Positions 47,223 to 57,822 of a stretch of 64,000 nucleotides of DNA are shown piece by piece. This stretch comes from Vicia villosa (lineage: Eukaryota; Streptophyta; Magnoliopsida; Fabales; Fabaceae), in the NCBI RefSeq assembly GCF_029867415.1, contig NC_081185.1:84449712-84513711 (forward strand). The letters are read 5' to 3'. A model generated the notes under the pieces. It was not told the origin of the DNA. It searched no databases and saw only the letters and a list, made by a program, of their open reading frames with translations. Numbering within the stretch: the first letter of the stretch is position 1; each line of letters opens with the position of its first letter. Both the position numbers and the translations under genes were made by a program.

Positions 47223-47240
47223 TGGCGACTTCACTGGGGA
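47223..47240 (+). other. Primer binding site of A, tRNA-Arg type
   Basis: TGGCGACTTCACTGGGGA, an Ogre-type PBS, differing from that of D (TGGCGACTCTGCTGGGGA) at two positions. It is separated from the LTR end by GAAAAA. Confidence 0.88.
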
Positions 47241-48050
47241 ACCATCTTTTTATTGTTTCCAAAGAAAGGGTTATTTCTATTTGTTTTGTTTTTATTCTTG
47301 TTACATGTGTGGTTCCTTGGTTCTGTCACTGGTGTGATTCTGTTACAAGTGATACATTATGGACAAATCCTAACCCGGATTAAGTACACATAAGAATTAG
47401 GTGGAGGGTATAGTCATGTATGGCATACAAGGAGTTAGTCCTTAAAAAGTCAGCATGAGAATCCTTCCGCTCAGTGGAGGTTCCTTGTTGGTAGTATATG
47501 TTTAGCAAGTTCAGTTGCGAAGACATTATTGCTTTCATTGAATTGTAGAAGCTGAGTTGGCTGTAGAACCCCAACCCATCCTGGCCTTATTAGGACGTGG
47601 TGCAGAAACGATCCAGGTGAAGACTTGGATAGTTGTCATGCGGAGAACCACACTCAGACGAGTTTTTCTTGAGAATATTTCTAGCTCACAAGTTCAGTTG
47701 TGCAAGCCGGTAATATCCGAAAGAAGAATGTAGACTCTGACGTATCAGTAGAACATGTTTTGCAGGTGATAAACCCTAGTACTATCCCATGTTTGGTTCT
47801 CTGACCTCATGCTCGTGACGCTGGACCTTTGAACCTATGTGTACTATGTTTGAATTACCATGTTTGTAGTACCATGTTTGCGTTACCATGTTTGAACTAC
47901 CATGTTTGCTTTACCATGTTTGAATATGTGGCATCCACGCATCCATGCATTCATACATTCATTAAAAAACCCATCTTTTTCCATAAAAAAACATGATTTT
48001 TTCCAAAAAATTTTAGAGAGTTTTCTTTGCAAACATTATAGGATTAAGTT
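47241..48050 (+). other. Leader between PBS and ORF1 of A
   Basis: No coding potential seen. At 47835-47930 the string TACCATGTTTG(AA/CG/CT) occurs about five times, a small imperfect tandem repeat shortly before ORF1. Confidence 0.6.
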
Positions 48051-49586
48051 ATGGAGTGGGTAAAAAGGCATACCAAAAAGTATGATTTCAAAATGCCTAA
48101 TGTGGAAAGGCTGAAAGAGTTAGCATCTTCTGTACAAAATCCTTCTGATTTTAGGAAAAGCCATGGAAAGCTTTTGCCTATCTTGAACACTCATGTTGAT
48201 GAAGGACTTCTCAAAACTCTGGTTCAGTTTTATGATCCCGTCTACCGGTGTTTTACCTTTCCAGACTATCAGTTGGTACCAACCTTGGAAGAATACGCCG
48301 ATCTTTTGGGTATTCCTGTGTCTGACAAAATACCTTTCAATGGTTTGGAAGCCATTCCTAAGTCACCAGTCATTGCAGCAAGTATCCACTTGAAGAAATC
48401 TGAAATAGAAAGTAATTGGACTACCAAAGGAAATTTTCCGGGTTTGACTTCGCAGTTTCTAATAAAGAAAGCCTTTGATTTCATTGACACTGGTAGCATG
48501 ATAGCTTTTGAAGCTGTATTAGCCTTGCTCATTTATGGGTTGGTTCTGTTTCCCAACGTCAATGACTTTGTTGATATCAATGCCATAAAGATCTTTCTGA
48601 TTGGAAATCCTGTTCCGACTTTGCTTGGTGACCTGTATTTCTCTGTTCATCATAGGAATCGCCAAGGCGGTGGAATCATTGTATGTTGTGCACCTCTTTT
48701 GTACAAATGGATTGTTTCACACTTACCTAAGTCCCCTATTTTCACGGAAAACCGAGAAGGTTTACGTTGGCCTCGAAGACTTATGTCTCTTGCTAATAAT
48801 GATATTCATTGGTATACCTTGGCTCGCTGTGGGACAGAAACCATTGATAGTTGTGGGGAGTTCGCCAACGTACCTCTCATTGGCACACAAGGAGGAATTA
48901 ACTACAATCCGGTCCTAGCCCGACGACAACTCGGGTATGCAAATTCAGCTAAACCCATTGGTCTCGCAGTGGAATGCTACTTTTACCGAGAAGGGGAGGA
49001 TCTTCAAAGGTTGAAGACAAGAATGGTGAGAGCTTGGTACGACGTCCGAAGAAAAGAAAAAGGTGGGGAAAGAAATTGCATTGCTACAAACGCCTATACC
49101 TGCTGGGTAAAGAAAAGAGCAAAGGAGTTTCAAATGCCTTATGATTATGAAAAACCCATGTTCCCTTTGGTGTCTCAACTACCCAACATTCCCATTGACA
49201 CTACGGAAGAATACCAAGAGATTTTAGCCAAGATGAGGTTAGAAAAAGACGCTTGGGAAGAAAAGTTTCGTAAAACTGATGAGGAAAATAGAAAGTTGAA
49301 GAAAAGAGTGAAAGATCACGAAGAAACTCTCTATTATCAAGATGGATGGCTCATGAACAAAGATGAGAAGATTCGTCGGAAAGATGCCGCAATCAGAAGA
49401 TACATCAAAGAAAGCAAGAAGAATCTTGAAGCCTCGACAAGCAACGCTCCGACTCCTGATGATTGGAAGAATGTTGTCGACAAACTGAGAGCTGAAAAGG
49501 CCGAGTTGAAAGCTTACTATGGGAAAGAAATCATGAAGCTCAAGCTGCACAATGCATTTGGTTCTTCATCTGATGAAGATGCTTAG
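48051..49586 (+). CDS. Ogre ORF1 protein, function unknown
   Basis: 511 residues, ATG at 48051, TAG at 49584. An extra ORF between the PBS and gag is a hallmark of Ogre elements; its role is not known. Residues about 20-100 hold a conserved block (FRKSHGKLLPILNT, FYDPVYRCFTFPDYQLVPTL, EYADLLGIP) resembling a domain shared with plant mobile-domain-like or 'retrotransposon ORF1' proteins of legumes. Middle motifs include HHRNRQGGGIIVCCAPLLYKW and ARRQLGYANSAKPIGLAVE. Residues about 380-450 (EEYQEILAKMRLEKDAWEEK, then NRKLKKRVKDHEETL) form a strongly charged predicted coiled coil. The C-terminus is acidic (SSSDEDA). There is no signal peptide or membrane segment. The frame is undamaged, as expected for a recent insertion. 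Confidence 0.9.
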   Translation: MEWVKRHTKKYDFKMPNVERLKELASSVQNPSDFRKSHGKLLPILNTHVDEGLLKTLVQFYDPVYRCFTFPDYQLVPTLEEYADLLGIPVSDKIPFNGLEAIPKSPVIAASIHLKKSEIESNWTTKGNFPGLTSQFLIKKAFDFIDTGSMIAFEAVLALLIYGLVLFPNVNDFVDINAIKIFLIGNPVPTLLGDLYFSVHHRNRQGGGIIVCCAPLLYKWIVSHLPKSPIFTENREGLRWPRRLMSLANNDIHWYTLARCGTETIDSCGEFANVPLIGTQGGINYNPVLARRQLGYANSAKPIGLAVECYFYREGEDLQRLKTRMVRAWYDVRRKEKGGERNCIATNAYTCWVKKRAKEFQMPYDYEKPMFPLVSQLPNIPIDTTEEYQEILAKMRLEKDAWEEKFRKTDEENRKLKKRVKDHEETLYYQDGWLMNKDEKIRRKDAAIRRYIKESKKNLEASTSNAPTPDDWKNVVDKLRAEKAELKAYYGKEIMKLKLHNAFGSSSDEDA

Positions 49587-49976
49587 GATTTGTTTAGCTT
49601 TTTTTATTTATCATTTGCTTTTGTAAGGAGCTACGCTCCAATGTTGTAACATTTCCCATTATCGCAATAAAAAAAAACAAAATGAAAAAAAATGTTGTAA
49701 CATTTCCCATTATTGTTGTAATAAAAATAAAAAAATATATGATGAATAAAAGATTTGTTTATGTTCAAATGTTTGCAAGGAAATAATCTTAAAAATATTT
49801 GGAAAAATCATAAATTTCTTTTTGCATACATCATTTTGCATATCGAGTCTGTTGTATAGAGTCTCATCTTTTGGATCTTTCTCCATTAGATCGTCAAGCT
49901 GTCGCGTCTCAAAGTTTCTCGACCGCGCTCGCAATCAGATCACAGATACAATACTCGTTCGAACAGAAGAAGAGTA
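49587..49976 (+). other. Spacer between ORF1 and gag of A
   Basis: It contains a direct duplication of ATGTTGTAACATTTCCCATT (about 49640 and 49692) and A/T-rich runs. From about 49890 onward the frame of the small ORF at 49977 is already open without ATG (a stretch rich in Arg and Ser). Confidence 0.6.
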
Positions 49977-50066
49977 ATGGAACACTCTGAACAAGAGAAT
50001 ATTGAGCTCCGTGGTACGGTGACCACCCTTCAGGAAAAGTTGGAAAGTCTCAACTACTCTGGTTGA
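49977..50066 (+). CDS. Short upstream frame, probable displaced N-terminus of Gag
   Basis: ATG at 49977 opens 29 codons (MEHSEQENIELRGTVTTLQE...) and stops at TGA 50064-50066, 7 bp before the gag ATG and in another frame. The peptide is helix-prone and looks like a natural Gag N-terminus, so a single-base change near 50050 may have separated it from the main frame. The alternative is a genuine upstream ORF that lowers or re-initiates gag translation. Confidence 0.5.
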   Translation: MEHSEQENIELRGTVTTLQEKLESLNYSG

Positions 50067-50073
50067 CTCTTTA

Positions 50074-53000
50074 ATGGCCGCACAGAATCAGCCGCCGCCA
50101 CCCAACAGTCAAGCAGCGGTAACATCTGAAGTCACTACTCCAGTTTCTACAGTTGCGTTCGGCATTCCATCTTTCTCCATGCCAGAAGGTTGGGGCACGC
50201 CTTTCAGCTTTGGTACAGGTTTCCGCCATAATTTCTCTGGGGTTCAAACAGCTACAACTGAAGCGCCTGCTGCACAAGGTTCACAGTTCACTCCAAATCA
50301 GGGGGTAACTTTTTCTCAAGTCACTATGGCACTTTCTCAACCCACTATGACAGTTCCGACTCCTACGGTTCATACTGTTCCTTATGATGGCAATGAGATT
50401 TATCATGATCAAGGTGATAGCACAAATCAGCGTAATCTTGTAGGAGATCTTCAAGAGCAGTTTAACAAGATTCAACTGGAAGTTAAAGCTATCCGTGGCA
50501 AAGATTTGTTTGGAAAGAATGCCCAGGAGCTATGTTTGGTTCCCAGTGTACAAATACCAGCCAAGTTCAAGGTCCCAGACTTTGAGAAATACAAAGGTAG
50601 TTCTTGTCCACAAAGTCATCTTGTGATGTATGCCAGGAAGATGTCTACTTATGCAGATAATCATCAGTTGCTTATCCATTACTTTCAAGACAGTTTGACT
50701 GGTGCCGCACTGAAGTGGTACACAGGCTTGGATAGCACTAATATTCGGACTTTCAATGACCTAGGTGAGGCCTTTGTCCGACAATACAAGTATAACTCGG
50801 ATATGGCTCCAGACAGAGATCAGCTCCGGTCCATGGCTCAGAAAGATCATGAAGCTTTCAAAGAGTATGCCCAACGATGGAGAGAAACTGCTGCTCAGAT
50901 TAATCCACCGTTAAAAGAGAAAGAGATGACAAAGATCTTCTTGAATACTCTCAGTCCGTTTTATTATGAACGCATGATTGCTAGTGCTCCAAGTGATTTC
51001 ACCGAAATGGTAAACATGGGGATGCGTCTAGAAGAAGGAGTCCGAACAGGACGTTTGACTAAAGAAGGTGGATCTTCAAGTGGAACCAAAAAGTTCGGAA
51101 GTGGTTTCCCAAAGAAGAAAGAACAAAGTGTTGACATGGTATCCCAAGGGAAGCCAAGAGGAAACGTCAATCGTCAACAACAGATTGCTGCTATTGCGCC
51201 AGTCGTTAATTCAGCACCGAATCCGGGATTTACCCCACAGTTTCAGCAACAACAGCCTCGACCACAGGCTCAGCAGCTGAACAATAATCAGAATCGTGTG
51301 CAAAGAGCTCCACAGTTTGATCCGATTCCGATGACCTACACAGAATTGTACCCTGCACTGATTGAAAGAGGCCTTATTCAAACTAAAGCACCACCACCAG
51401 TACCTGAGAGACTCCCATGGTGGTACAAAGCTGAGGTCTCATGCCCTTATCATCAAGGAGCACCTGGCCATGATCTTGAGCATTGCATAGCTTTGAAATA
51501 TGAAGTTCAGAGGTTGGTTAGATCTAATCTTCTCTCTTTCAGAAATTTGAATCCAAATGTGCAAGCAAATCCGCTGCCCAATCATGGAGGGCATGTTGTA
51601 AACATGGTATATGGGTGTCCTGGTCCATACCGGGTCTATAATATCAATTACTCAAGAGCCAATTTGGTACAAATGCACGCCACTCTTTGTCGGGGGCAGA
51701 ATTTTCGCCAGCATCAATACGGTTCCTGTAGAATATGTTGTATAGATCCTCACGGATGTTCAATTGTGAGAAGAGATCTCCAAGTTCTGTTGGATAATGG
51801 TACTCTTCAGATCTACAGAAATAGGGATGAAAATGAAGTTAACATGATAGGATGTTATCCGCATGAGCTTTTAGTCTCAGATATCAACTCGGAAATGCCT
51901 ACAGTTAACGTCATCGTTCCTCATTTCAACATGCCTGAGCGCATGGAAGTTACTTACAACAAGCCGAAGGTTCCTGTTGCTCCTTTAATCATTTGTCTAC
52001 CTGGACCTGTTCCTTATGACTCTGACAAGGCAGTTCCATACAACTACAATGCAACAATGATAAAGGACGAACAAGAAGTTCCTTTACCAACTCTTTCATC
52101 TGTCGTAAACATCGCTGATGTAAGTCGTGTAACAAGAAGTGGACGTGTGTATACTCCACTACCTCCAAAGCAGCCTGTTGCTCCTGCAACCAGGCAAAAT
52201 CCTGTCAATACGCCAGTGGGGAATCCTGAGGAAACTCCTGTCAGTAATACAAACATTGATGTTGGTCAATCCAGTGGAACCAATGTCAATCCAGACTTTG
52301 ATGAAATTTTGAAGCTTATCAAAAGAAGTGAATACAAGATTGTGGATCAGCTCATGCAGACTCCTTCAAAAATCTCAATACTTTCATTGCTGTTAAATTC
52401 AGAAGCCCACAGGGAAGCCCTGATGAAGGTCTTGGATCAGGCTTTTGTAGATCATGATGTGACTGTTGATCACTTTGATGGGATAATAGCCAACATAACT
52501 GCTTGCAACAATTTAAGCTTCTGTGATGAAGAACTCCCCGAGGAGGGCAGAAATCACAATCTTGCTTTGCACATTTCTATGAACTGTCAGTCAGACTCTT
52601 TGTCCAATGTGTTGGTAGACACCGGATCTTCCTTGAATGTGATGCCAAAGACGACTCTTGCTCGCTTGTCTTACCAAGGAATGCCTATGAAGTTCAGTGG
52701 TGTAGTTGTCAAAGCATTTGATGGATCGCGAAAGTCTGTTATCGGCGAAGTCAACCTTCCCATGACAATTGGTCCACATACATTTCAAATCACTTTCCAG
52801 GTCATGGACATTCAAGCTGCTTATAGCTGTCTGTTAGGACGACCATGGATCCATGAAGCAGGGGCAGTAACTTCTACGCTCCATCAAAAGTTAAAATTTG
52901 TAACAAATGGAAAATTGGTAACAATAAGTGGAGAACAAGCCTTAATGGTGAGCCATTTATCCAATTTCTCTTTTATCAGTGCTGATGATGTGGAAGGAAC

Positions 53001-54006
53001 TCAGTTCCAAGGTCTCTCTTTAGAAGACGAATCTTCCAAGAAGAAAGTATCAATCTCTTCTTACAAAGAGGCAGTGAAAGTAGTGAAAGATGGAACTACC
53101 AATGGCTGGGGGCAAGTTGTGATCCCTACTAAGAATGAAACTAGAGCAGGACTCGGATGTTCACCAACATTCTCAAACTGCACCAAGAAGGATGAAACCC
53201 TTCGTCCGATCAAAGAAACTTTCATTAGTGGAGGATTCCTTAACCCAACTCCTCAAGAGGTTAATGTCCTTATCGAAGAATGCATCGAAGAAGGTTTACC
53301 TGATCCTGAAGAAGAATGGAAATGTTATCTCAATGACTCGGGATATATATCTCAGGAAGAACCATATCCTCCTTCAGAGAAAACAAGTGCTAAAGAAATT
53401 CCGCCTATTCCTGCAGAGGTTTGGGACACCTTGGGACAACCAAGTGGAAAATTTGATTACATGGTGAAATACACTGCACCTGAAAGTTACAAGATTGCGA
53501 TTGAGGATATCCAACCAACTGGATGGGGAGATCCCTTTGAATATAACAGCCAACCAGAAGAGGCTTATCAGCCCTGTCAATTTTCTCAGCAGCCTGAAAT
53601 TACTGAAGATTTCAGCTTCAACGCACCTGCCAAGGTTTATAATCCTGAAGGTGGTTATTATCACATAAATGCCATTTTTGAAGATGAAGGGGAAGATGGT
53701 CCCGCAACTGACTCGGAAAGTGTCGCTGACAACGAGTCTCTTCATCCTGAAGACTGGGAAATACATCCTGAAAATTCTGAAGATTGTGACTCGTCTTATG
53801 CTCTTCAAGAAGTAGAAGAAGACCGTTTCAACTCTACAAAGAACAAGGGTGATAAACCAGGACCTTCAAATCCTGCTCGACTAGCGGTCAATGTCAATAC
53901 TGAAGATAATTCTGGGGAGAATTTTCCTGAATACATAATACACAGAGGAGTTCGTTGCTACTGGAAAGCTGTCGACGTTCCAAATGTTGTTCGCCGCTCA
54001 AAGTAA
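50074..54006 (+). CDS. gag-pro: Gag-protease polyprotein of element A
   Basis: 1,310 residues in one frame; unspliced stop TAA at 54004-54006. Order: Pro/Gln-rich N-terminus; capsid-like retrotransposon-gag domain at about residues 195-340 (FQDSLTGAALKWYTGL, FNDLGEAFVRQYKYN, DFTEMVNMGMRLEEG); Gln-rich linker; a variant zinc knuckle C-x2-H-x4-GH-x4-C at about 457-471; aspartic protease with LVDTGSSLNVMP (catalytic Asp at about 849); a short Gly-rich, G-patch-like segment near 1010-1030 (NGWGQVV...AGLG); an acidic C-terminal region. Gag packages the RNA and protease cleaves the polyprotein in virus-like particles. Splicing of the intron at 54003 replaces the last codons and stop with pol in frame. 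The start may lie further upstream (see 49977). Confidence 0.95.
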   Translation: MAAQNQPPPPNSQAAVTSEVTTPVSTVAFGIPSFSMPEGWGTPFSFGTGFRHNFSGVQTATTEAPAAQGSQFTPNQGVTFSQVTMALSQPTMTVPTPTVHTVPYDGNEIYHDQGDSTNQRNLVGDLQEQFNKIQLEVKAIRGKDLFGKNAQELCLVPSVQIPAKFKVPDFEKYKGSSCPQSHLVMYARKMSTYADNHQLLIHYFQDSLTGAALKWYTGLDSTNIRTFNDLGEAFVRQYKYNSDMAPDRDQLRSMAQKDHEAFKEYAQRWRETAAQINPPLKEKEMTKIFLNTLSPFYYERMIASAPSDFTEMVNMGMRLEEGVRTGRLTKEGGSSSGTKKFGSGFPKKKEQSVDMVSQGKPRGNVNRQQQIAAIAPVVNSAPNPGFTPQFQQQQPRPQAQQLNNNQNRVQRAPQFDPIPMTYTELYPALIERGLIQTKAPPPVPERLPWWYKAEVSCPYHQGAPGHDLEHCIALKYEVQRLVRSNLLSFRNLNPNVQANPLPNHGGHVVNMVYGCPGPYRVYNINYSRANLVQMHATLCRGQNFRQHQYGSCRICCIDPHGCSIVRRDLQVLLDNGTLQIYRNRDENEVNMIGCYPHELLVSDINSEMPTVNVIVPHFNMPERMEVTYNKPKVPVAPLIICLPGPVPYDSDKAVPYNYNATMIKDEQEVPLPTLSSVVNIADVSRVTRSGRVYTPLPPKQPVAPATRQNPVNTPVGNPEETPVSNTNIDVGQSSGTNVNPDFDEILKLIKRSEYKIVDQLMQTPSKISILSLLLNSEAHREALMKVLDQAFVDHDVTVDHFDGIIANITACNNLSFCDEELPEEGRNHNLALHISMNCQSDSLSNVLVDTGSSLNVMPKTTLARLSYQGMPMKFSGVVVKAFDGSRKSVIGEVNLPMTIGPHTFQITFQVMDIQAAYSCLLGRPWIHEAGAVTSTLHQKLKFVTNGKLVTISGEQALMVSHLSNFSFISADDVEGTQFQGLSLEDESSKKKVSISSYKEAVKVVKDGTTNGWGQVVIPTKNETRAGLGCSPTFSNCTKKDETLRPIKETFISGGFLNPTPQEVNVLIEECIEEGLPDPEEEWKCYLNDSGYISQEEPYPPSEKTSAKEIPPIPAEVWDTLGQPSGKFDYMVKYTAPESYKIAIEDIQPTGWGDPFEYNSQPEEAYQPCQFSQQPEITEDFSFNAPAKVYNPEGGYYHINAIFEDEGEDGPATDSESVADNESLHPEDWEIHPENSEDCDSSYALQEVEEDRFNSTKNKGDKPGPSNPARLAVNVNTEDNSGENFPEYIIHRGVRCYWKAVDVPNVVRRSK

Positions 54007-54356
54007 TCACCTCGCTGTTATTTTGACCTCCTGCCTTGCCCAAAGCAGAGAGATGTTTTATAGGGCTTTGCTTTTAAATGTTCCGCCCAAATAACTTTGT
54101 GTATAGGGCTTTGTTTTTAAAAGTTTCCCTCTTTGTCCTGCCCAAGACAAATGAGTTTGTGTTTAGGGCTTTGTTTCAAAAATGAATCATAAATAAAGCG
54201 TCATTTTGAATTCCCTACATTATATGTTTTATTTTTGCTTTTTCTGGAAATGGTAATCCTAAAAAAACCAAAAAAAAAAAAACTTTTCCAAAAAAAATCT
54301 GCATACACTCTTGCGTTCATAAAATTTTCTAAAATAGATATAAATCACATGTGCAG
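54003..54356 (+). other. Intron joining gag-pro to pol (354 bp)
   Basis: Donor GTAATC at 54003; acceptor ..CACATGTGCAG ending at 54356. The upstream exon ends after the second base of a codon (54002) and the downstream exon begins with a third base (54357), so splicing fuses gag-pro to FTIDKPIE... in frame. Without splicing the stop at 54004 ends translation. An intron at this place is an established Ogre feature. The intron ends in an A-rich run and CATGTGCAG. B has the equivalent intron at 41035-41406. Confidence 0.85.
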
Positions 54357-57300
54357 ATTTACTATTGATAAACCCATTGAATACAATAACCCTATGCCCT
54401 CTCCCAACTTTGAGTTTCCTGTGTTCGAAGCCGAAGAAGAGGAAGAAGAGGAGATCCCGGACGAGATCTCTCGATTACTTAAGCACGAGGAAAGAGCCAT
54501 TCTGCCTCACAAAGAGCCTTTAGAAAAGATCAACTTGGGTTCTGAAGAAGACAAAAAAGAAGTGACCATTGGATCGCTGCTTGATACTGATATCAAGAGT
54601 AAGTTGACAGACCTTCTCAAAGAATATGTTGACGTGTTTGCCTGGTCCTACCAAGACATGCCTGGGTTGGATACCAATATTGTTCAGCATTACTTGCCAT
54701 TGAAGCCAGAATGTCCGCCGGTTAAGCAGAAATTGCGAAGGACTCACCCTGACATGGCTAACAAGATCAAAGTGGAGGTTCAGAAGCAGCTCGACGCAGG
54801 TTTTCTAGTCACCTCTGAGTATCCTCAATGGTTGGCCAACATAGTGCCAGTTCCGAAGAAAGATGGCAAAGTCAGAATGTGTGTTGACTACCGTGACTTG
54901 AACAAAGCCAGTCCAAAAGATGACTTTCCATTACCACATATCGACATGCTGGTTGATAACACCGCTAAGTTCAACGTCTTTTCCTTCATGGACGGGTTCT
55001 CCGGTTATAATCAGATCAAGATGGCTCCTGAAGACATGGAGAAGACATCTTTCATCACCCCATGGGGTACCTTTTGCTACAAAGTGATGCCGTTTGGATT
55101 AAAGAATGCAGGTGCAACTTACCAAAGGGCAATGACCACTCTCTTTCATGACATGATGCATAAAGAAATTGAAGTCTATGTGGACGACATGATAGCCAAG
55201 TCCAGCACAGAAGAAGAACATATTGAATACCTTTTGAAGTTGTTTCAACGACTAAGGAAATATCAGCTTCGCTTGAATCCTAACAAATGTACTTTTGGGG
55301 TTAGATCTGGAAAACTCTTGGGTTTCATTGTCAGCCAAAGAGGTATTGAAGTAGATCCCGACAAAGTCAGAGTTATTCAAGAGATGCCTGCACCAAAGAC
55401 TGAAAAACAAGTAAGAGGATTTCTCGGACGATTGAACTACATCTCCAGATTTATCTCTCAAATGACTGCTACTTGTGGGCCAATTTTCAAGCTTCTCCGC
55501 AAAGATCAAGGGGTTGTATGGACTGAAGATTGCCAGAAAGCGTTCGACAGTATCAAGGAATACCTGTTAGAACCACCAATATTGATTCCTCCAGTTGAAG
55601 GGAGACCATTAATCATGTACCTTACTGTGTTGGAAGAATCCATGGGTTGTATGCTTGGACAACAAGATGAAACCGGTAAGAAGGAGCATGCCATCTATTA
55701 CTTGAGTAAGAAATTCACAGACTGTGAGTCTCGTTACTCCATGCTCGAAAAAACGTGTTGTGCTTTGGCTTGGGCTTCAAAACGTCTCCGCCAATACATG
55801 ATCAACAATACTACTTGGTTAATCTCCAAAATGGATCCGATCAAGTATGTCTTCGAAAAGCCTGCCTTAACAGGAAGGATTGCCCGATGGCAAATGCTGT
55901 TATCTGAGTATGACATTGAGTACCGTGCTCAAAAAGCGGTCAAAGGAAGCATTCTCGCCGATCACTTGGCGCATCAACCAATTAATGAACATCAATCTCT
56001 CAAGTTTGACTTTCCTGATGAAGATGTCTTGTACTTGAAGATGAAAGATTGTGACGAACCGTTACCTGAAGAAGGTCCTGAGCCTGGATCAAGATGGGGC
56101 CTAATTTTTGATGGAGCAGTAAACGCTTTTGGCAATGGAATTGGGGCAATCATCATCACTCCCAAGGGTACTCATATCCCGTTCTCCGCCAGATTGCTAT
56201 TTGATTGCACCAACAACATCGCAGAATATGAAGCTTGTATCATGGGTCTCGAAGAAGCCATTGACTTAAGGATCAAGATCCTTGACATATATGGAGATTC
56301 CGCTCTCGTGATCAACCAAATCAAAGACAAGTGGGAAACTTACCACCCTGGCTTGATTCCTTACAGAGATTATGCAAGACGTCTGTTGACTTTCTTCAAC
56401 AAGGTTGAATTGCATCATATACCTCGAGATCAGAATCGAATGGCAGACGCCTTGGCTACTCTATCTTCCATGTTCAAAGTCAATCACTGGAATGATGTGC
56501 CTAAAGTCAGAATTACGCGCCTTGAAAGGCCCGCCTATGTGTTTGCAACTGAAGCAGTCATCGATGATAAACCGTGGTTCCACGACATCAAACGCTTCCT
56601 TCAAACTCAAGAGTACCCGCTTGGGGCATCAAACAAAGATAAGAAAACTCTAAGGAGGCTTTCTGGCAGTTTCTTCCTGAACGGAGATGTGCTATACAAA
56701 AGAAATTTCGACATGGTTTTGCTCAGATGCGTGGATAGACACGAAGCAGACATGTTAATGCATGAAGTGCATGAAGGGTCCTTTGGAACTCATTCAAATG
56801 GGCATGCGATGTCCAAAAAGATCTTAAGAGCAGGATACTATTGGTTGACAATGGAATCTGATTGTTACAAACACGTGAAGAAATGTCACAAGTGCCAGAT
56901 CTATGCAGATAAGATCCATGTACCACCGACTCTACTCAACGTTCTCTCATCTCCTTGGCCTTTCTCCATGTGGGGTATCGACATGATTGGAATGATCGAA
57001 CCGAAAGCTTCAAACGGTCATCGTTTCATCTTAGTAGCAATTGATTACTTCACCAAATGGGTCGAAGCAGCATCTTACGCCAATGTTACAAGACAAGTGG
57101 TTGTGAGATTTATCAAGAACAACATCATTTGCCGATATGGTATTCCCAGCAAGATCATTACTGATAATGGTTCAAACTTGAATAACAAGATGATGAAAGA
57201 ATTGTGTGAGGAATTCAAGATTGAGCATCATAACTCTTCTCCTTACAGACCAAAAATGAACGGCGCGGTTGAAGCTGCTAACAAGAACATTAAGAAGATC

Positions 57301-57822
57301 GTCCAGAAAATGGTCGTCACTTACAAAGACTGGCACGAAATGCTGCCATTTGCTTTACATGGGTACCGTACTTCAGTGCGTACTTCAACAGGGGCAACTC
57401 CCTTTTCTCTAGTATACGGCATGGAAGCTGTACTCCCCGTAGAAGTTGAAATCCCATCAATGAGAGTCCTCATGGAGACTAAGCTATCAGAGGCTGAATG
57501 GTGTCAAAACAGATACGATCAGTTGAACTTAATCGAAGAAAAACGTATGACTGCTTTATGCCATGGACAGTTATACCAAGCAAGGATGAAACAAGCTTTC
57601 AACAAAAAGGTTCGACCTCGTGAATTTCAAGAAGGCGACCTTGTGCTTAAAAAGATCTTGTCTTTTCAACCAGATTCTAGGGGCAAATGGTCTCCTAATT
57701 ACGAAGGCCCGTACGTTGTCAAAAGAACATTTTCTGGCGGCGCCATGACTCTTGTAACCATGGATGGTGATGAACTCCCACATCCTGTGAATGCTGATGC
57801 AGTCAAGAAATACTTTGTCTAA
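54357..57822 (+). CDS. pol: Pol of element A: RT, RNase H, aRNase H, integrase
   Basis: About 1,155 residues from the intron acceptor to TAA at 57820-57822, with no break. The open frame extends back into the intron to 54235 without a conventional ATG. Order: acidic linker (EAEEEEEEEIPDEISRL); reverse transcriptase with VRMCVDYRDLNKA and the catalytic YVDD at 55177-55188; the RT-linked RNase H (AIYYLSKKFTDCESRYSMLE); a second, archaeal-type RNase H (LIFDGAVNAFGNGIGAIIIT, Asp at 56110; NNIAEYEACIMGLEEA; DQNRMADALATL), diagnostic of the Tat lineage; integrase with an HHCC finger (about 56755-56900) and a D,D35E core (Asp at 56980 and 57163, Glu at 57271, exactly 35 residues between the last two). 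It ends with GDELPHPVNADAVKKYFV. No chromodomain is seen. Confidence 0.97.

Noticed and set aside
46995..47393. 132-codon frame across the LTR end and PBS of A
   Set aside because: It overlaps the LTR/PBS junction and a second long frame in another phase; a chance frame in the leader.
53374..53808. 144-codon minus-strand frame inside gag-pro
   Set aside because: Antisense shadow of the gag-pro frame, whose plus-strand reading has clear domains.
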